NCBI RefSeq assembly: GCF_000002235.5
Contig: NW_022145609.1
Coordinates: 37,374,130 to 37,438,129, forward strand
Source: Strongylocentrotus purpuratus
Taxonomy: Eukaryota > Echinodermata > Echinoidea > Camarodonta > Strongylocentrotidae
Direction: 5' to 3'
DNA: 64,000 nt
How positions within the stretch are numbered: position 1 is the first letter of the stretch; the number at the start of each line of letters is the position of its first letter. The notes beneath the pieces are model-generated. The model searched no databases, was not told the DNA's origin, and saw nothing but the letters and a program-made list of their open reading frames with translations. Shown piece by piece: positions 10,800 to 20,599 of this stretch. The translations under genes and the position numbers were made by a program.

Positions 10800-11566
10800 A
10801 TCGATCAATTTAGACTTGGGCTGCCCCTTGAAAATGCCGGGCGTTTCAGGTAGGGGTCAACAAAGGTCAAACAGGGGTCAAAATTCAAATATATTCCAAT
10901 CGTGTCGATATGCATATCAAATTACTTGACTAGTCATGAGGATTTAAAAAAAAATGTATTGTTTAATGTACCTCTGACCTTCTTCCGCAAATAATTGTAT
11001 AATGTTTCATCATGTTTGAGGAAATTTAGTATTTATGACAGTTTATCATTTCGTTTTTGAAAATAACAATTTATGTATATGTATTTGCTTATTTATGTTT
11101 CATTATCAGAAAAATACTTATTGTACTTCATATTATTATTGTTATCGAAAAACTGTATGTTTACAAGAATGCAGAAGAAAATAAAACCAAATCAAATCAA
11201 ATCAAACATAAGGGTGCTAGGGTCAAAAACGTTGAAAGGTCAACGCACTTTTGACTGGTGGTCAAATTTACCAACGCAGTTAACATAGTCAGATTCTAAT
11301 GATTTTACTGTCTAATAATATGTTTTCTGGCATGGCAAATTCAAATATACAACTTTCATAAGTAGGAAAGCTTACCTTGACCATGAAAATACTAATTGGC
11401 TGCCAAAAGGGCTACTGAGAGACTTGAATCAGGTTCCTTGGCCAACAATAACAAAGTTATTTCGAAAAACATTGTTCAATGATGCTTATCCTGATTTATT
11501 GCACAGTTCATCATCCTACTCGGTGTCATATCCATCATAATCACTGTTATAATCACTAGTGCTTGG
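10800..11566 (-). repeat. dispersed repeat R1, copy 1 (inverted relative to copy 2 at 15780-16256)
   Basis: Read on the minus strand it matches 15780-16256 and the flank at 17604-17640. Shared stretches include GGTAGGGGTCAACAAAGGTC, ATTCCAATCGTGTCGATA, CAACGCACTTTTGACTGG and CATGGCAAATTCAAATAT. This copy lacks the CATATGG element present in copy 2 (intact site near 10831-10855) but has a LINE tail at about 10985-11210 and ends at a LINE insertion. Confidence 0.75.
10985..11210 (+). mobile_element. 5'-truncated LINE 3' end with CAAAT tail
   Basis: The fragment ends in AAATCAAATCAAATCAAAC. It interrupts repeat R1 between CCTCTGACCTT and AAGGGTGCTAGG, which are continuous in copy 2 (reverse complement of about 16110-16140). 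A related piece in opposite orientation lies at 14358-14480 (TTTTTCGATAACAATAGTA). Only 3' UTR is present; the open frames here are not genes. Confidence 0.6.
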
Positions 11567-12421
11567 TCCTCTGCTATTTTTAATTTATATCAATTCGTCA
11601 ATTTCATTTACATACTCACTATTTGCAGATGATACTAGTTTGATGTTATCCCATAAAAATATTGTTACTTTAATGGCAATTGCAAATGATGAAATCAAAA
11701 AAATGTTTGCATGGTTTTGCTGCAATAAGTTGTTGCTAAATATTCAAACTGTGTTATTTTCATATCCAGGGGTAAACGAATTCCAAACAATGTTGATCTT
11801 CTGGAGGTAGGGGGTCATAGAGTAGCGAGAATGAGTATGTTAAATTCCTCGGTGTTATTATAGATGAGTACTTGTCTTAGAAACCCCATTTGGATGCTAT
11901 AGGCACAAAGATTTCGCGAAGTGTTGGTGTCATAATGTAGGTTAAGATTCATCCTACCTTATAATGTTTTATTAATTTTATATAACAGTATTGTTCTCCC
12001 TTACCTTACGTATTCCAATGTTGCATGGGGTAACACTTTTAAGACTTATATTGACAAACTTAAAATATTGCAAAAGAAAGTTATTCGGCTTGTTACCAAC
12101 TCTAACTTCAGACAGCCTAGTAAGCCATTATTCCTTGAGATGAAATTGTTGCCTTTAGATGAGCTTGTGTCATTCAGTACTGTGATTTTTGTGTTTAAAA
12201 TTAAGTTTTGTCCTCTGGCTTGCCTGTTAAAAGACCTATTTTCCTGTAACTCTCAGATACATAACCTAGTGCATCAACATTATGTAAGGACAAATGTTGC
12301 ACTAAATTCCTTTCGAAGCACATGTATTAAAGAGTGGAACCAGTTACCCGCAGACATTAAGGACAGTATACCACTCTTACTAGATTCAGACTTTTGTGTA
12401 AATCATATCTGTTACTGTTAA
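11559..12421 (+). pseudogene. LINE reverse transcriptase, C-terminal fragment, broken
   Basis: 11559-11810 encodes the end of a reverse-transcriptase domain: LGPLLFLIYIN, then FADDTSLML, the catalytic aspartate pair of the A/FADD box. 12068-12421 encodes the region that follows RT in CR1/L2/Jockey-type elements (MQKKVIRLVTNSNFRQPSKP ... FRSTCIKEWNQLP). Between them the frame is lost to stops (for example around 11808-11940), so the copy cannot make a functional protein. The N-terminal endonuclease and most of the RT are missing. The first few codons overlap the R1 junction. Confidence 0.8.
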
Positions 12422-13204
12422 ATAGATTGAAATAGATTGCTGCTATTACTGACTGTACTATATTATAGCAAGATTAGCCAGTCAGCCTCTGTGTGCGTGT
12501 GTGTGTGTGTATGTGAATTTGATGCGTACAGCACGATAAGCCGGTATACGGCTGGGGGAGGGGGGGGGGGGTTAAGGGGGTTCATGATGTTGTCAGTGAT
12601 CCAGTTTTTTTCCTTCTAAATGTTTAAAATTTATAAAACCTTGTAATCAGTTATTGTTAGTACATGCTTTTTTCCTTGAAAATATGTTTTTAAAGTTACA
12701 CAACCTTGCCAATGCCTTGAAATCAGTTTTGTCATGATGTTGTCAGTGATCCAGTTTTTTTCCTTCTAAATGTTTAAAATTTATAAAACCTTGTAATCAG
12801 TTATTGTTAGTACATGCTTTTTTCCTTGAAAATATGTTTTTAAAGTTACACAACCTTGCCAATGCCTTGAAATCAGTTTTGTACATTACAATGTTTTTGT
12901 TGTTGTAAATGAACTTCTTGATCTCGGTTGGCGGACTCTGGGACCTGCTTGTTTTTGAGGCTCTGCGCGCGTGAGACTGTATCGTATGCATGATCGTATC
13001 CTACCATCTTTCATGTTTTGAATTGCGCAGATCCTTGAAACATGTTGGTCTCTTCACCAATCCGCTGGGATTGAGAGGTCCATCCTTCACAGGGGGTCCC
13101 ACTCACAAGCATATCTTTTTGGGGTCTCACTTTGGATCATGTTTGTTCGTCATGATTTCTATGCCATGTGTTTTTTAATAAACTGAACTGAACTGAACTG
13201 AACT
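11567..13204 (+). mobile_element. 5'-truncated non-LTR retrotransposon with (TGAAC)n tail
   Basis: The fragment covers the end of a reverse-transcriptase ORF, its C-terminal region and a 3' UTR ending AATAAACTGAACTGAACTGA. It splits repeat R1: copy 2 reads AATCACTTGTATCTGAAT (minus strand), whereas here AATCACTAGT lies left and AGTATCTGAAT right, giving a short AGT duplication. The orphaned remainder of R1 resumes at 13205. The UTR contains a perfect 150-bp tandem duplication. Confidence 0.8.
12582..12881 (+). repeat. perfect 150-bp tandem duplication
   Basis: 12582-12731 and 12732-12881 are identical over the full 150-bp period, starting TCATGATGTTGTCAGTGATC. It lies in the LINE 3' UTR. Identity implies a recent duplication or an assembly artefact. 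Confidence 0.95.
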
Positions 13205-14300
13205 AGTATCTGAATATGTCTACAGTGCAGCCTGTTCTGGCATCACTTAGACGTTGCCGGGGTGAATACCGTACTGGCAAACATTTCCCTTTCCCAAGCT
13301 CAAACCATGCTGAAGGGGAGATGATAGAGCATCTGGATTCACAAAGTTTAACATGGTGAATGCCTGATAGTTTGCATGTCACCTTCAAATTAGGTGAATT
13401 TGTACCATGAGGAATCCTTAGAGTCGATTTCCTCTTCATCCCCTCCCACTTTTTGGCCCGACCTTCTGCAAGTGTATTGCTTGATTTATACTTGTATATG
13501 TATTTGATTGTACACTGCTTTATCTGTTTAATAGTTGGTGATGTCACTGGGAACATTTCCTAAGCCCTTAGTAGCTCTCGAACCTCTTCTGACTTCATTG
13601 TGCTGTCGAAGACTTGTGGTTTTCCACGGCCATAGAAACTGGAAAAAGAATCTGCACCAGTGTGGGTGTGAAATGGGATAATGATATTGATATAATATCC
13701 TTATCAAGGAGTGTTGCGCACTAAATAAGGCTTATTTTTCCTTTTCAGTCCTAGTATACCTCCAATTTGAAGTGCGACATTCGAAAACCAACACATCTTT
13801 GTCTTATGTTTTGATGTGTCTTTGATAACTGGTATTTTGCTGAAGCTGTGTCTGCTGTTTCTGTGTGTGGTTGCATCAAACACTGCATCACCAGAGAACA
13901 TGGGCTCTTTGGAGAATGATTGCACTAGAGTCTCACCATTCCCATGTGCTGATTTAAAGTCTTTGACAAGTCTATATGATTCGACCATTCCTGACTGGAG
14001 GGCACCTCATCTGAAAGTCACAGAGCTATGGAACTCCGCAACAAGATTGTTGCTCGATGATTGAGGCGTACACAATTTCATTACAGAATTTGATTGTAAC
14101 CTTGATCTTCAGGTTGCTCTAGTCAGAAATGGTCTCATCAGATGCACTTGTCAACGACTTTGACTCAGCATGGTGAACTGCCACCCCAAGACACTTCAGC
14201 AACATGTTCAAGAACCTAGGAAACAAATTTATCTGCAGCAATTTCAGAAGACTGATTTCAAAACCCTGTTACTCTAACATCCAGATACCAGATTTATTTG
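13205..14300 (-). pseudogene. decayed gene relic with HTxTGxDSFSSFYGRGK-type motif
   Basis: On the minus strand about 13680-13560 reads HTHTGADSFSSFYGRGKPQV, then a stop. Another frame at 13556-13203 reads LKVTCKLSGIHHVKLCES ... SAWFELGKGKCLPVRYSPRQ. 13988-13704 holds a further open piece (FSGDAVFDATTHRN). This resembles a multicopy invertebrate protein family of unknown function with an 'HAFTGCD..S.F.GRGK' motif; I recall that family from general knowledge and could not search for it. The gene end is cut off by the LINE at 11567-13204. Beyond it the minus strand reads SDYNSDYDGYDTE and a stop (about 11563-11515), matching SDCNSDSDSDSDGYDTE and a stop on the plus strand at 15787-15837. Frameshifts and stops show it is dead. 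Confidence 0.5.
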
Positions 14301-14357
14301 CTCTGTGAGGGGATGCTGTAGTGGTTTGTCCACTGGTAGGGAGAAAGTTAAGTTGAC

Positions 14358-14480
14358 ATGTCAGCATATTTTGATTTATTTTATTCTGCATTCATAAAAG
14401 AACACAGTTTTTCGATAACAATAGTAATATAAAATACAATGAGCATTTTAATGACAGTGAATCTTAAATAAGCAAAGAAA
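14358..14480 (-). mobile_element. LINE 3'-end fragment
   Basis: On the minus strand it matches 11128-11180, including ATTGTTATCGAAAAACTGTG and an ATGCAGAATAAAAT stretch. It carries only UTR sequence. Confidence 0.45.
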
Positions 14481-14595
14481 CTGTCATTGTAAGCAGATTG
14501 CTTGAAAATATGACAGCCCCAGACAAAACTCATGATTAAATAGATCAACACAATTATTAATCAAAATGAATACCCCCTGGACATCCACCCCGTAT

Positions 14596-15372
14596 CAGGC
14601 GCGGATCCAGAATTTCTTAGGGGGGGGGGGGGCCAAATTTGAAATTATGCCAGCGAAATATTGGTAGGTAATGGTGACACCGGCAGTGGCTCAAAGGTTT
14701 TTTTTTTTTGGGGGGGGGGGTGGGGGGGGGACCAAACAAATCCCCATCACCCCACTTTTACATGCAGGCCCCGCTGAACGTTTCTCGGCGGGGGTCCAGG
14801 GGGCGGAGCCCCCAGAAGCTCAGGTTTTTTTTTACATTACATTATCGTCAGATGAGCATATTTTTATACCTTATTTGTGACACTGGCAGGTCACTAATTG
14901 GTGTGGGGTCCAGGGGGCGGAGACCCCAGGAGCTCAGGGGTTTTAGGCATTAAATTAACGTCGGATTAGCATCCAGGTGCCTGACTTTGGGCCCTAGGTA
15001 AAATCCAGGGGGCAAAGCCCCCAGAAGTTCAGGGGTTTTAGGCATTAAATTAATGTCAGATGAGCATCCAGGTGTCTGACTTTGGGCCCTAGGTGAAATC
15101 CAGGGGGCAGAGCCCCCGGAAGCTCAGGGGTTGTAAGGCATTTAATCACGGTCAGAAGAGCAATTTTTTGTTTGTTTTTTGGCCCCGGAAATTAGAAATT
15201 TACGTCGTCAGATATTTCGTTCACTGGCTTGATGGGGGGATGGGGGGGGGGGGGAACACCTTTAAAAAAAAAAAACAACTTTCTTTAGCACACACACACA
15301 CACACACACACACCCCCCCCCCACAAAAAAAATCTTTACCCTTTTTTCTGTGACCCCCTGGATCCGCCACTG
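14596..15372. mobile_element. hAT-like non-autonomous element, 777 bp
   Basis: It starts CAGGCGCGGATCCAG and ends CTGGATCCGCCACTG. The flanks CCCCGTAT (14588-14595) and CCCCAGAT (15373-15380) match at 6 of 8 positions, consistent with an ageing 8-bp duplication. Inside are long G-runs, a CA microsatellite (about 15291-15313) and four ~100-bp subrepeats. No coding frame is credible. Confidence 0.7.
14786..15135 (+). repeat. four ~100-bp subrepeats inside the hAT-like element
   Basis: CCAGGGGGCGGAGCCCCCAG-type sequences recur near 14797, 14910, 15006 and 15100, followed by AGCTCAGGGGTTTTAGGCAT and a CAGATGAGCAT motif. The same subrepeat occurs in opposite orientation at 61990-62300, inside another family member. 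Confidence 0.8.
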
Positions 15373-15779
15373 CCCCAGATAACCACCCCAGTCAACTATA
15401 TGTACCCCCTAGGACAACTAACCTCTAGGACAACCACCCTCTAGAACGACTACCTCCGGGAAAACTACCCCCTATGACAACTACCTCTAGGACAACTACC
15501 CCGGTCAACTACCCCAAACAACTTACCCCTAGGACAACTACCCCCGGACAACTACCCCTAGGATAGTTGTCCGGTGGCTTGTTGTCCTGGAGGATAGTTG
15601 TCGTAGGGGGTAGTTGTCTGGGGGTATTTGTCCGGATGGTAGTTGTCCGGGGTTAGTTGTCCTAGGAATAGTTAACTGGGGGTAGTTGTCCAGGGTGGTT
15701 GTCCTAAGGGATAGTTGTCTGGGTGAAGTTTTCCCAGAGGTAGTTGACTGGGGGTGGTTATCTCTGACGCAGATTCAGA

Positions 15780-16256
15780 TACAAGTGATTGTAACAGTGA
15801 TTCTGATTCTGATTCTGATGGATATGACACTGAGTAGGACGATATACTGCAATAAAGCAGGATACCCATCATTGGACAATGTGTTTTGAAATAACTGGGA
15901 TTTTATTAGCCAAGGATCCAGATTCAAATCTTTCGATCAGTAGCTCTGTTTGCAGCCAGTTTCTCTGCTTATGAAAGTTGGATATTTGAATTTGCCATGC
16001 CAGAAAACATATTATTAGACACTAAAATCAATAGAATCTGACTATGTTAACTGTGTTGGGGAATTTGAACACCAGTCAAAAGTGCGTTGACTTTTCAAAG
16101 TTTTCTTTACCATAGCACCGTCATTTAAGGTCGGAGGTATATCAAACTATACATGTTTTAATCCTCATGACTAGACGAGTAATTTGATATGCGTATCGAC
16201 ACGATTGGAATATATTAGAATTTTGACCCCTGTTTGACCTTTGTTGACCCCTACCG
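15780..16256 (+). repeat. dispersed repeat R1, copy 2
   Basis: Inverted partner of 10800-11566. Its left end contains an acidic C-terminal coding relic (SDCNSDSDSDSDGYDTE then a stop, 15787-15837) matching the end of the decayed gene at 13205-14300. The right side is interrupted at 16257 by the CATATGG element. Confidence 0.7.
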
Positions 16257-17603
16257 CATATGGAAACGTTATATCATCCGCTCAATCTGACTTGCGTGCA
16301 TAGAACAAATAAGCATTTTTCCATGAAAAAGTGAAGTTTTCTAAAATGTGCGTTTCTTTCCAGCATTGGGGCGCCCGGAAGTCACTTGGGTAACATTTCA
16401 TAAAGTATAATATAAAAAGACCATATGCAAATTTTCTGTACTTTTGTCGGAAAAAATACATTTATCCAGCACAATGTCGTCTCTTTTTGCGTTGGAGAAG
16501 AGCAAATAGCGAGTTTCAATCACACTTTGGCCGCTCTCGCAAGCTCTCATTCGTTTCACTGTGGTCAAGAGACTTTGGGGCAAGCGGTAAATGAAAATAC
16601 TAATCGTTAGCTTTCTTCTGGTATCAAACTTGTTTTGATTGATTGTATAATTTTGTCGGAATAAAGGAAACAAAAAGGCTCGACCTATAACTTATCAGGG
16701 TCTGAATTGACCTTTTGACCTTGAATTCCCTGATGCAAGCGCACTAATGACGTCATCTTCGCTAAATCGGTGTCTTTTATCGTAAAATGCGACACTTTCA
16801 CAATGTTTATACATCTTTTTTTAATTATTAGTAAGATATAACATATTTGTTCTGATATAACTGAAGTTTTGGATTTTATTTAATGAGTAATTTTAAAATA
16901 TGACCCATTTTACTGTTTTAATTTACTGGATCGTACCATTAAATTCGCAGGGTAGAAAGATGCATTTTACAACCGCGCCAAATTTAATTTACGTTCCGAC
17001 ATTCTGTTAAATGGGTTCGTGTTGTTAAGAATCGACTGCTTTCTGCTCCAATAAACGTCCACATGCGGAGTCGTTTATCAACTAAATTATTCAAATATAT
17101 GGATGCTTCCTAGCTTCCCAGGTGTTTGTTTTGCTGCTGAAGCATTTCATTCACCTGCTAGTATCATTCTTTGTACTCCAATTGCCAGTACGAAAATTTC
17201 ATTTTGGTTTTCTAGTTTCATCGGAGTCGTTTATCAACTATATGTATTCAAATTTATGAATGCTTCCTCCCCAGGTGTTTGTGGTGTTTATGCATTTCAT
17301 TCACCTGTTATTATTCTTTGTACTCCAATTGTTAGAATACAAAATGCATTTTGGTTTTATAGTTCCATGCAATAAGTAAGTCAATAAAAGAGTATGTTCT
17401 GCACAATAACAACAATGTGTGTCCCTATTGTACAATGTAATGTGTCCCCTCATTTTGTAATAGTTAATTTACCCATTCACATAATGGAACTACCTGCCCG
17501 ATGAAGCCAGTGGCCTGTGACCCCTGAGCACTCAACACCGTGTGGGAGTCAGTTCGTGGTCAAATTCTTTTATGAGACAAATACAAGCAAACGTTTCCAT
17601 ATG
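16257..17603 (-). mobile_element. CATATGG TIR element, copy A, 1.35 kb
   Basis: Both ends carry CATATGGAAACGTT in inverted orientation. A shorter, inverted copy of the same element lies at 49263-50399 with high similarity throughout. Copy 1 of repeat R1 shows the empty site (GGGCGTTTCAGGTAGGGG near 10841). An internal ~165-bp segment is tandemly duplicated (about 17055-17210 and 17221-17370). The matching 91-codon frames in the two copies (16673-16398 here) are short, lack motifs and are not called as genes. Confidence 0.75.
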
Positions 17604-18384
17604 AAATGCCTAGCATTTTCAAGGGGGCAGCCGAAGTCAAAATTGTTCGGTATTCATCAGGGAACACATAAAAACTTTCAAACCTTTGTTCCCAGAGTTA
17701 GGTCACAGGACCTAAAGCCTGAATCCTACCATTTTGCGTTATAAGAAAATCATCAGGATGTTTGTGAAGCCAGGATATCGCATGTTTTCCAATGTTCTGT
17801 GCCGATACTGTGTTAAATGTGAGATTTCGTTTTTGGGGATGAAAAAGGAACATTACGAAAGTTCACCGGAAAAGTTTGGGTGTAAAAAAGGTTGAATCCT
17901 TTTATGCCACATATGATTTTACTGGGCGTTACAATTAAACACAAATTGAAAAGAAAGAAAGAAAAGGAGAAAAAAATTAAGGAACAAAATTAAAGTAAGC
18001 AAGAAAGATAGACCCAGCTCTTATCGTGGTCACTACACGACTGCAAGTCACAGTCTTTTGGCACAAGAAAGAAGAAAAGAAACCAAAATAAAAGTAAAGT
18101 GCTTAAACACGTGAATCTTTCGTTATTCCTAACCATATGGATATTAAAATCCACTCAAGGAAACCAGTCTGCACGCATAGATTCCGATTTGACACTTTAC
18201 CACAAATCCTAAAGCATTGAGCGGAGTCTAGCCCTGCCAGTCTCTGGCTGCATCAAGTCAGCTAAATGTGCTTGTGCATTATGCCCTTAACCTAGTTTCA
18301 CTGTGCAGACACTGTTACACATAGCGACTGGTCAGGCTTAGTGTCTGCGAACTTTCCTTGCTTATGGGGTACTATACCTCGTGA
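17604..18384. repeat. dispersed repeat fragments, no gene
   Basis: 17640-17890 matches 10557-10800 (see there). 18150-18310 (CACAAATCCTAAAGCATTGA ... CTGCCAGTCTCTGGCTGCA) matches 32660-32780 in reverse complement. 17940-18075 is an A-rich stretch with GAAAGAAAGAAAAG runs. Confidence 0.6.
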
Positions 18385-18788
18385 AATACGTGAATTTAAT
18401 TTTAGTAACAATTTTAAATGTAAATACAGAATATATTTGATCGACCTATATTGATTCTAAATAAATATTTCAGTGGTTGTTAAATTCATTATGATATTGT
18501 ACACGTAATTGTTATTTGTTTTACTTGTTATTATAGCTTCAATTAAATCATAAGGCTTTTTATATTTGATTATTTGGTCAGCCGCATATATGGACCACCT
18601 CCTTTCTGGCTGCTACCAGTCTAAGCAATTTCCCTTGTTTTCTAACGCTTTGTATTCATGTTTGTAAATTGATTATGTGATTCTCTGTTTATCTATGTAA
18701 GTGATTGTAATCGTGTGATTCTTTGTATACTGCTTTAAAAAAAAAACTATATGTTCTTTTATTGCTTGGCAAAATAAACTGAATTGAC
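18385..18788 (+). mobile_element. LINE 3' UTR fragment
   Basis: The T-rich sequence ends with an A9 run and CAAAATAAACTGAATTGAC, resembling the 3' end of the LINE at 11567-13204 (AATAAACTGAACTGAAC). No coding sequence remains. Confidence 0.45.
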
Positions 18789-18989
18789 ATCTACCTAGTA
18801 CAATGTTTTGGGTTTCCCCATAATTTCACAAAGTAGGCCTAGCCCGAATACGATGTGGGTGTTATTTCCTGTTATGTTGAACTTTCGTGATCTTTCTTTC
18901 CACATCCAGGAGCAGAGGAAACCTCAGATGATCTACGGATCAAGAGAGTCTACAAAATTCCCAGAGAACTATTAAAAAGGTATACATAA

Positions 18990-19145
18990 CAAAAATAGAG
19001 ATTGAGAGAGGGAGGAGGAGAGAGAAAAAGAGAAAGTGAGGGAGGAGGAGGGGAGAGGGAGAGGAAGACAGAGAGAGAGAGAGTGAGAGAGAGTGAGAGA
19101 GTGAGAGATGGGAGATAGAGAGAGAGGGAGAGATAGAGAGAAAGA
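18990..19145 (+). repeat. GA-rich microsatellite region
   Basis: Nearly pure purines: GAGAGAGGGAGGAGGAGAGA and variants. The open frames on the opposite strand (Ser/Leu/Pro only) are products of this composition. Confidence 0.9.
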
Positions 19146-19289
19146 TTAGGAAATATTGCCTCTGACAAAGTCTACGTACTAGCCAGAACAAATTAATATT
19201 GGTCGTATTCCTCTAAATTAAATGTCAAGATTCAGTTTATTTGGCATCATATAAAACATTAAAAATCATAAATACAGAATAAATAATTG

Positions 19290-19385
19290 GCCAGGGGGTG
19301 TTTCACAAAGACTAAGATAGACTTTTAGTTGGACTTAATATGGCAGGCTGTTCATGCCACTTTTTGCTCTCACCATTGGTCTCTC
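19290..19385 (+). repeat. small dispersed repeat (inverted copy at 31790-31865)
   Basis: GTGTTTCACAAAGACTAAGA and AGTTGGACTTAATATGGCAG appear in reverse complement around 31800-31855. Probably a MITE fragment. 19500-19630 nearby is a low-complexity run of CAGCAAATCAGCAATTCAGC type. Confidence 0.6.
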
Positions 19386-19847
19386 GATTATGATATTTAG
19401 ATAATATTTTTCCTACAATAATGAACTGTGAACGCGCCAATAAAGAAAACGTTGAAACAACTTGTAGAGTTCTTATTTCTCTTTATTCTGTTCTTTAGTA
19501 ACAAGTCATCTTCACGTCGCTCATCAATCAGCAAATCAGTGATTAGCAAATCAGCAATTCAGCAATTCCGATGTTAGCGAATCATCATCATTTAGCGATT
19601 CAGCAATCCAATTAGCGGTTCACTGTAAACAACAAAGTAACAAAGCATTATAAACATATGCATCATATAAACAGAATTAAATGCATGTAACCCTGTTTAC
19701 TTTACAGTGAATCTTGTAAATACTCTTGACATATAAACGTGATGTTTATATACGAAATAAACTCCAAAAGGAATGTAACTATCCAGCTATACAGTGTATT
19801 CATTTATGTCTCTGCTTGATATATATATCTTCATAAATTCCTGTGCT

Positions 19848-20169
19848 AATGCTAAGCTCACACCGACGCCGAATTGATGGCGAATTAAATCGGCGAGCAA
19901 AGCGGCGGCAAAGCGTAACAAAGCTTAATGTCCCGAATTGCTCAAAGCTCTCTCACGCTCTATTACGGTCTTTACGCTTTAATTAAGCTTTGTTACGCTT
20001 TGCCGCCGCTTTGCTCGCCGATTTAATTCGCCATCAATTCGGCGTCGGTGTGAACTTAGCATAACATATCTGAGGAGATCGTGAGATTTTTTGAAAAGTA
20101 AACAAAAATGACGCCGAATTAATCGCCGATTTAAAGCGCGACATTCGGCGTCGGTGTGAACTAGGCATT
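19848..20169. mobile_element. MITE with strong internal palindrome
   Basis: The left end AATGCTAAGCTCACACCGAC and the right end (GTCGGTGTGAACTAGGCATT) are near-perfect inverted repeats. Inside, 19854-19929 is almost exactly the reverse complement of 19985-20060 (about 75 bp each), with motifs GGCGAGCAAAGCGGCGGCAA and its complement. No coding frame and no clear target duplication. Confidence 0.8.
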
Positions 20170-20599
20170 AGAATGTGCCTGTAATGCACGGTGTTCTACA
20201 GATACGGCTTCATAATGCCCCCTTAATTAAGCAATTACAAAGTAGTCTATGTGATTCCAGACCCTATACAACTGACATCAATAATATTCCCTCAGAAACG
20301 GTTCTACACACTCCTTATAATGGTAATTAACCTCTTTTAACTCTTACATGCTGTGCAAGTCACTATAACATATCATACTAATTAAATCATGCACCATCTT
20401 AGAGCTTGTTTATATGAATAAACCCCTTTATGCACGGCACATACCTGGGTGCAATTGCAACCACTCATCTTCAAACTCTGAACTCGTGTACGTTCATTAA
20501 ACACACACATGTGTCCCATGCGTAAGCACATATACTTTACGTGCTTTAACAACATTACAAACTGGCGAACTTTGCCTAAATTAACATAAACCTATTTAC
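20170..20599. other. no recognisable feature
   Basis: AT-rich DNA between two mobile elements. The last eight bases (CTATTTAC, 20592-20599) are the target duplication of the next element. Confidence 0.5.

Larger units (their letters stand above)
14568..15764. repeat. fold-back array of GGACAACTACCCC units, interrupted by a hAT-like element
   Basis: From 15373 to about 15570 units of the type GGACAACTACCCCCTA repeat; from about 15571 to 15764 the same unit appears in reverse complement (TAGGGGGTAGTTGTC). The outer ends AGATAACCACCCCAGTCAAC and GTTGACTGGGGGTGGTTATC mirror each other. TACCCCCTGGACATCCACCCC (in 14572-14592) looks like the displaced left edge, separated by the insertion at 14596-15372. 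A related shorter array lies at 55885-56005. Confidence 0.75.

Noticed and set aside
16398..16673. 91-codon frame repeated at 49982-50257
   Set aside because: The frame is shared because the two copies belong to one repeat; it has no domain, no start context, and an overlapping frame on the other strand is equally long.
18940..19191. Ser/Leu-rich minus-strand frames (72-83 codons)
   Set aside because: They translate a GA microsatellite.
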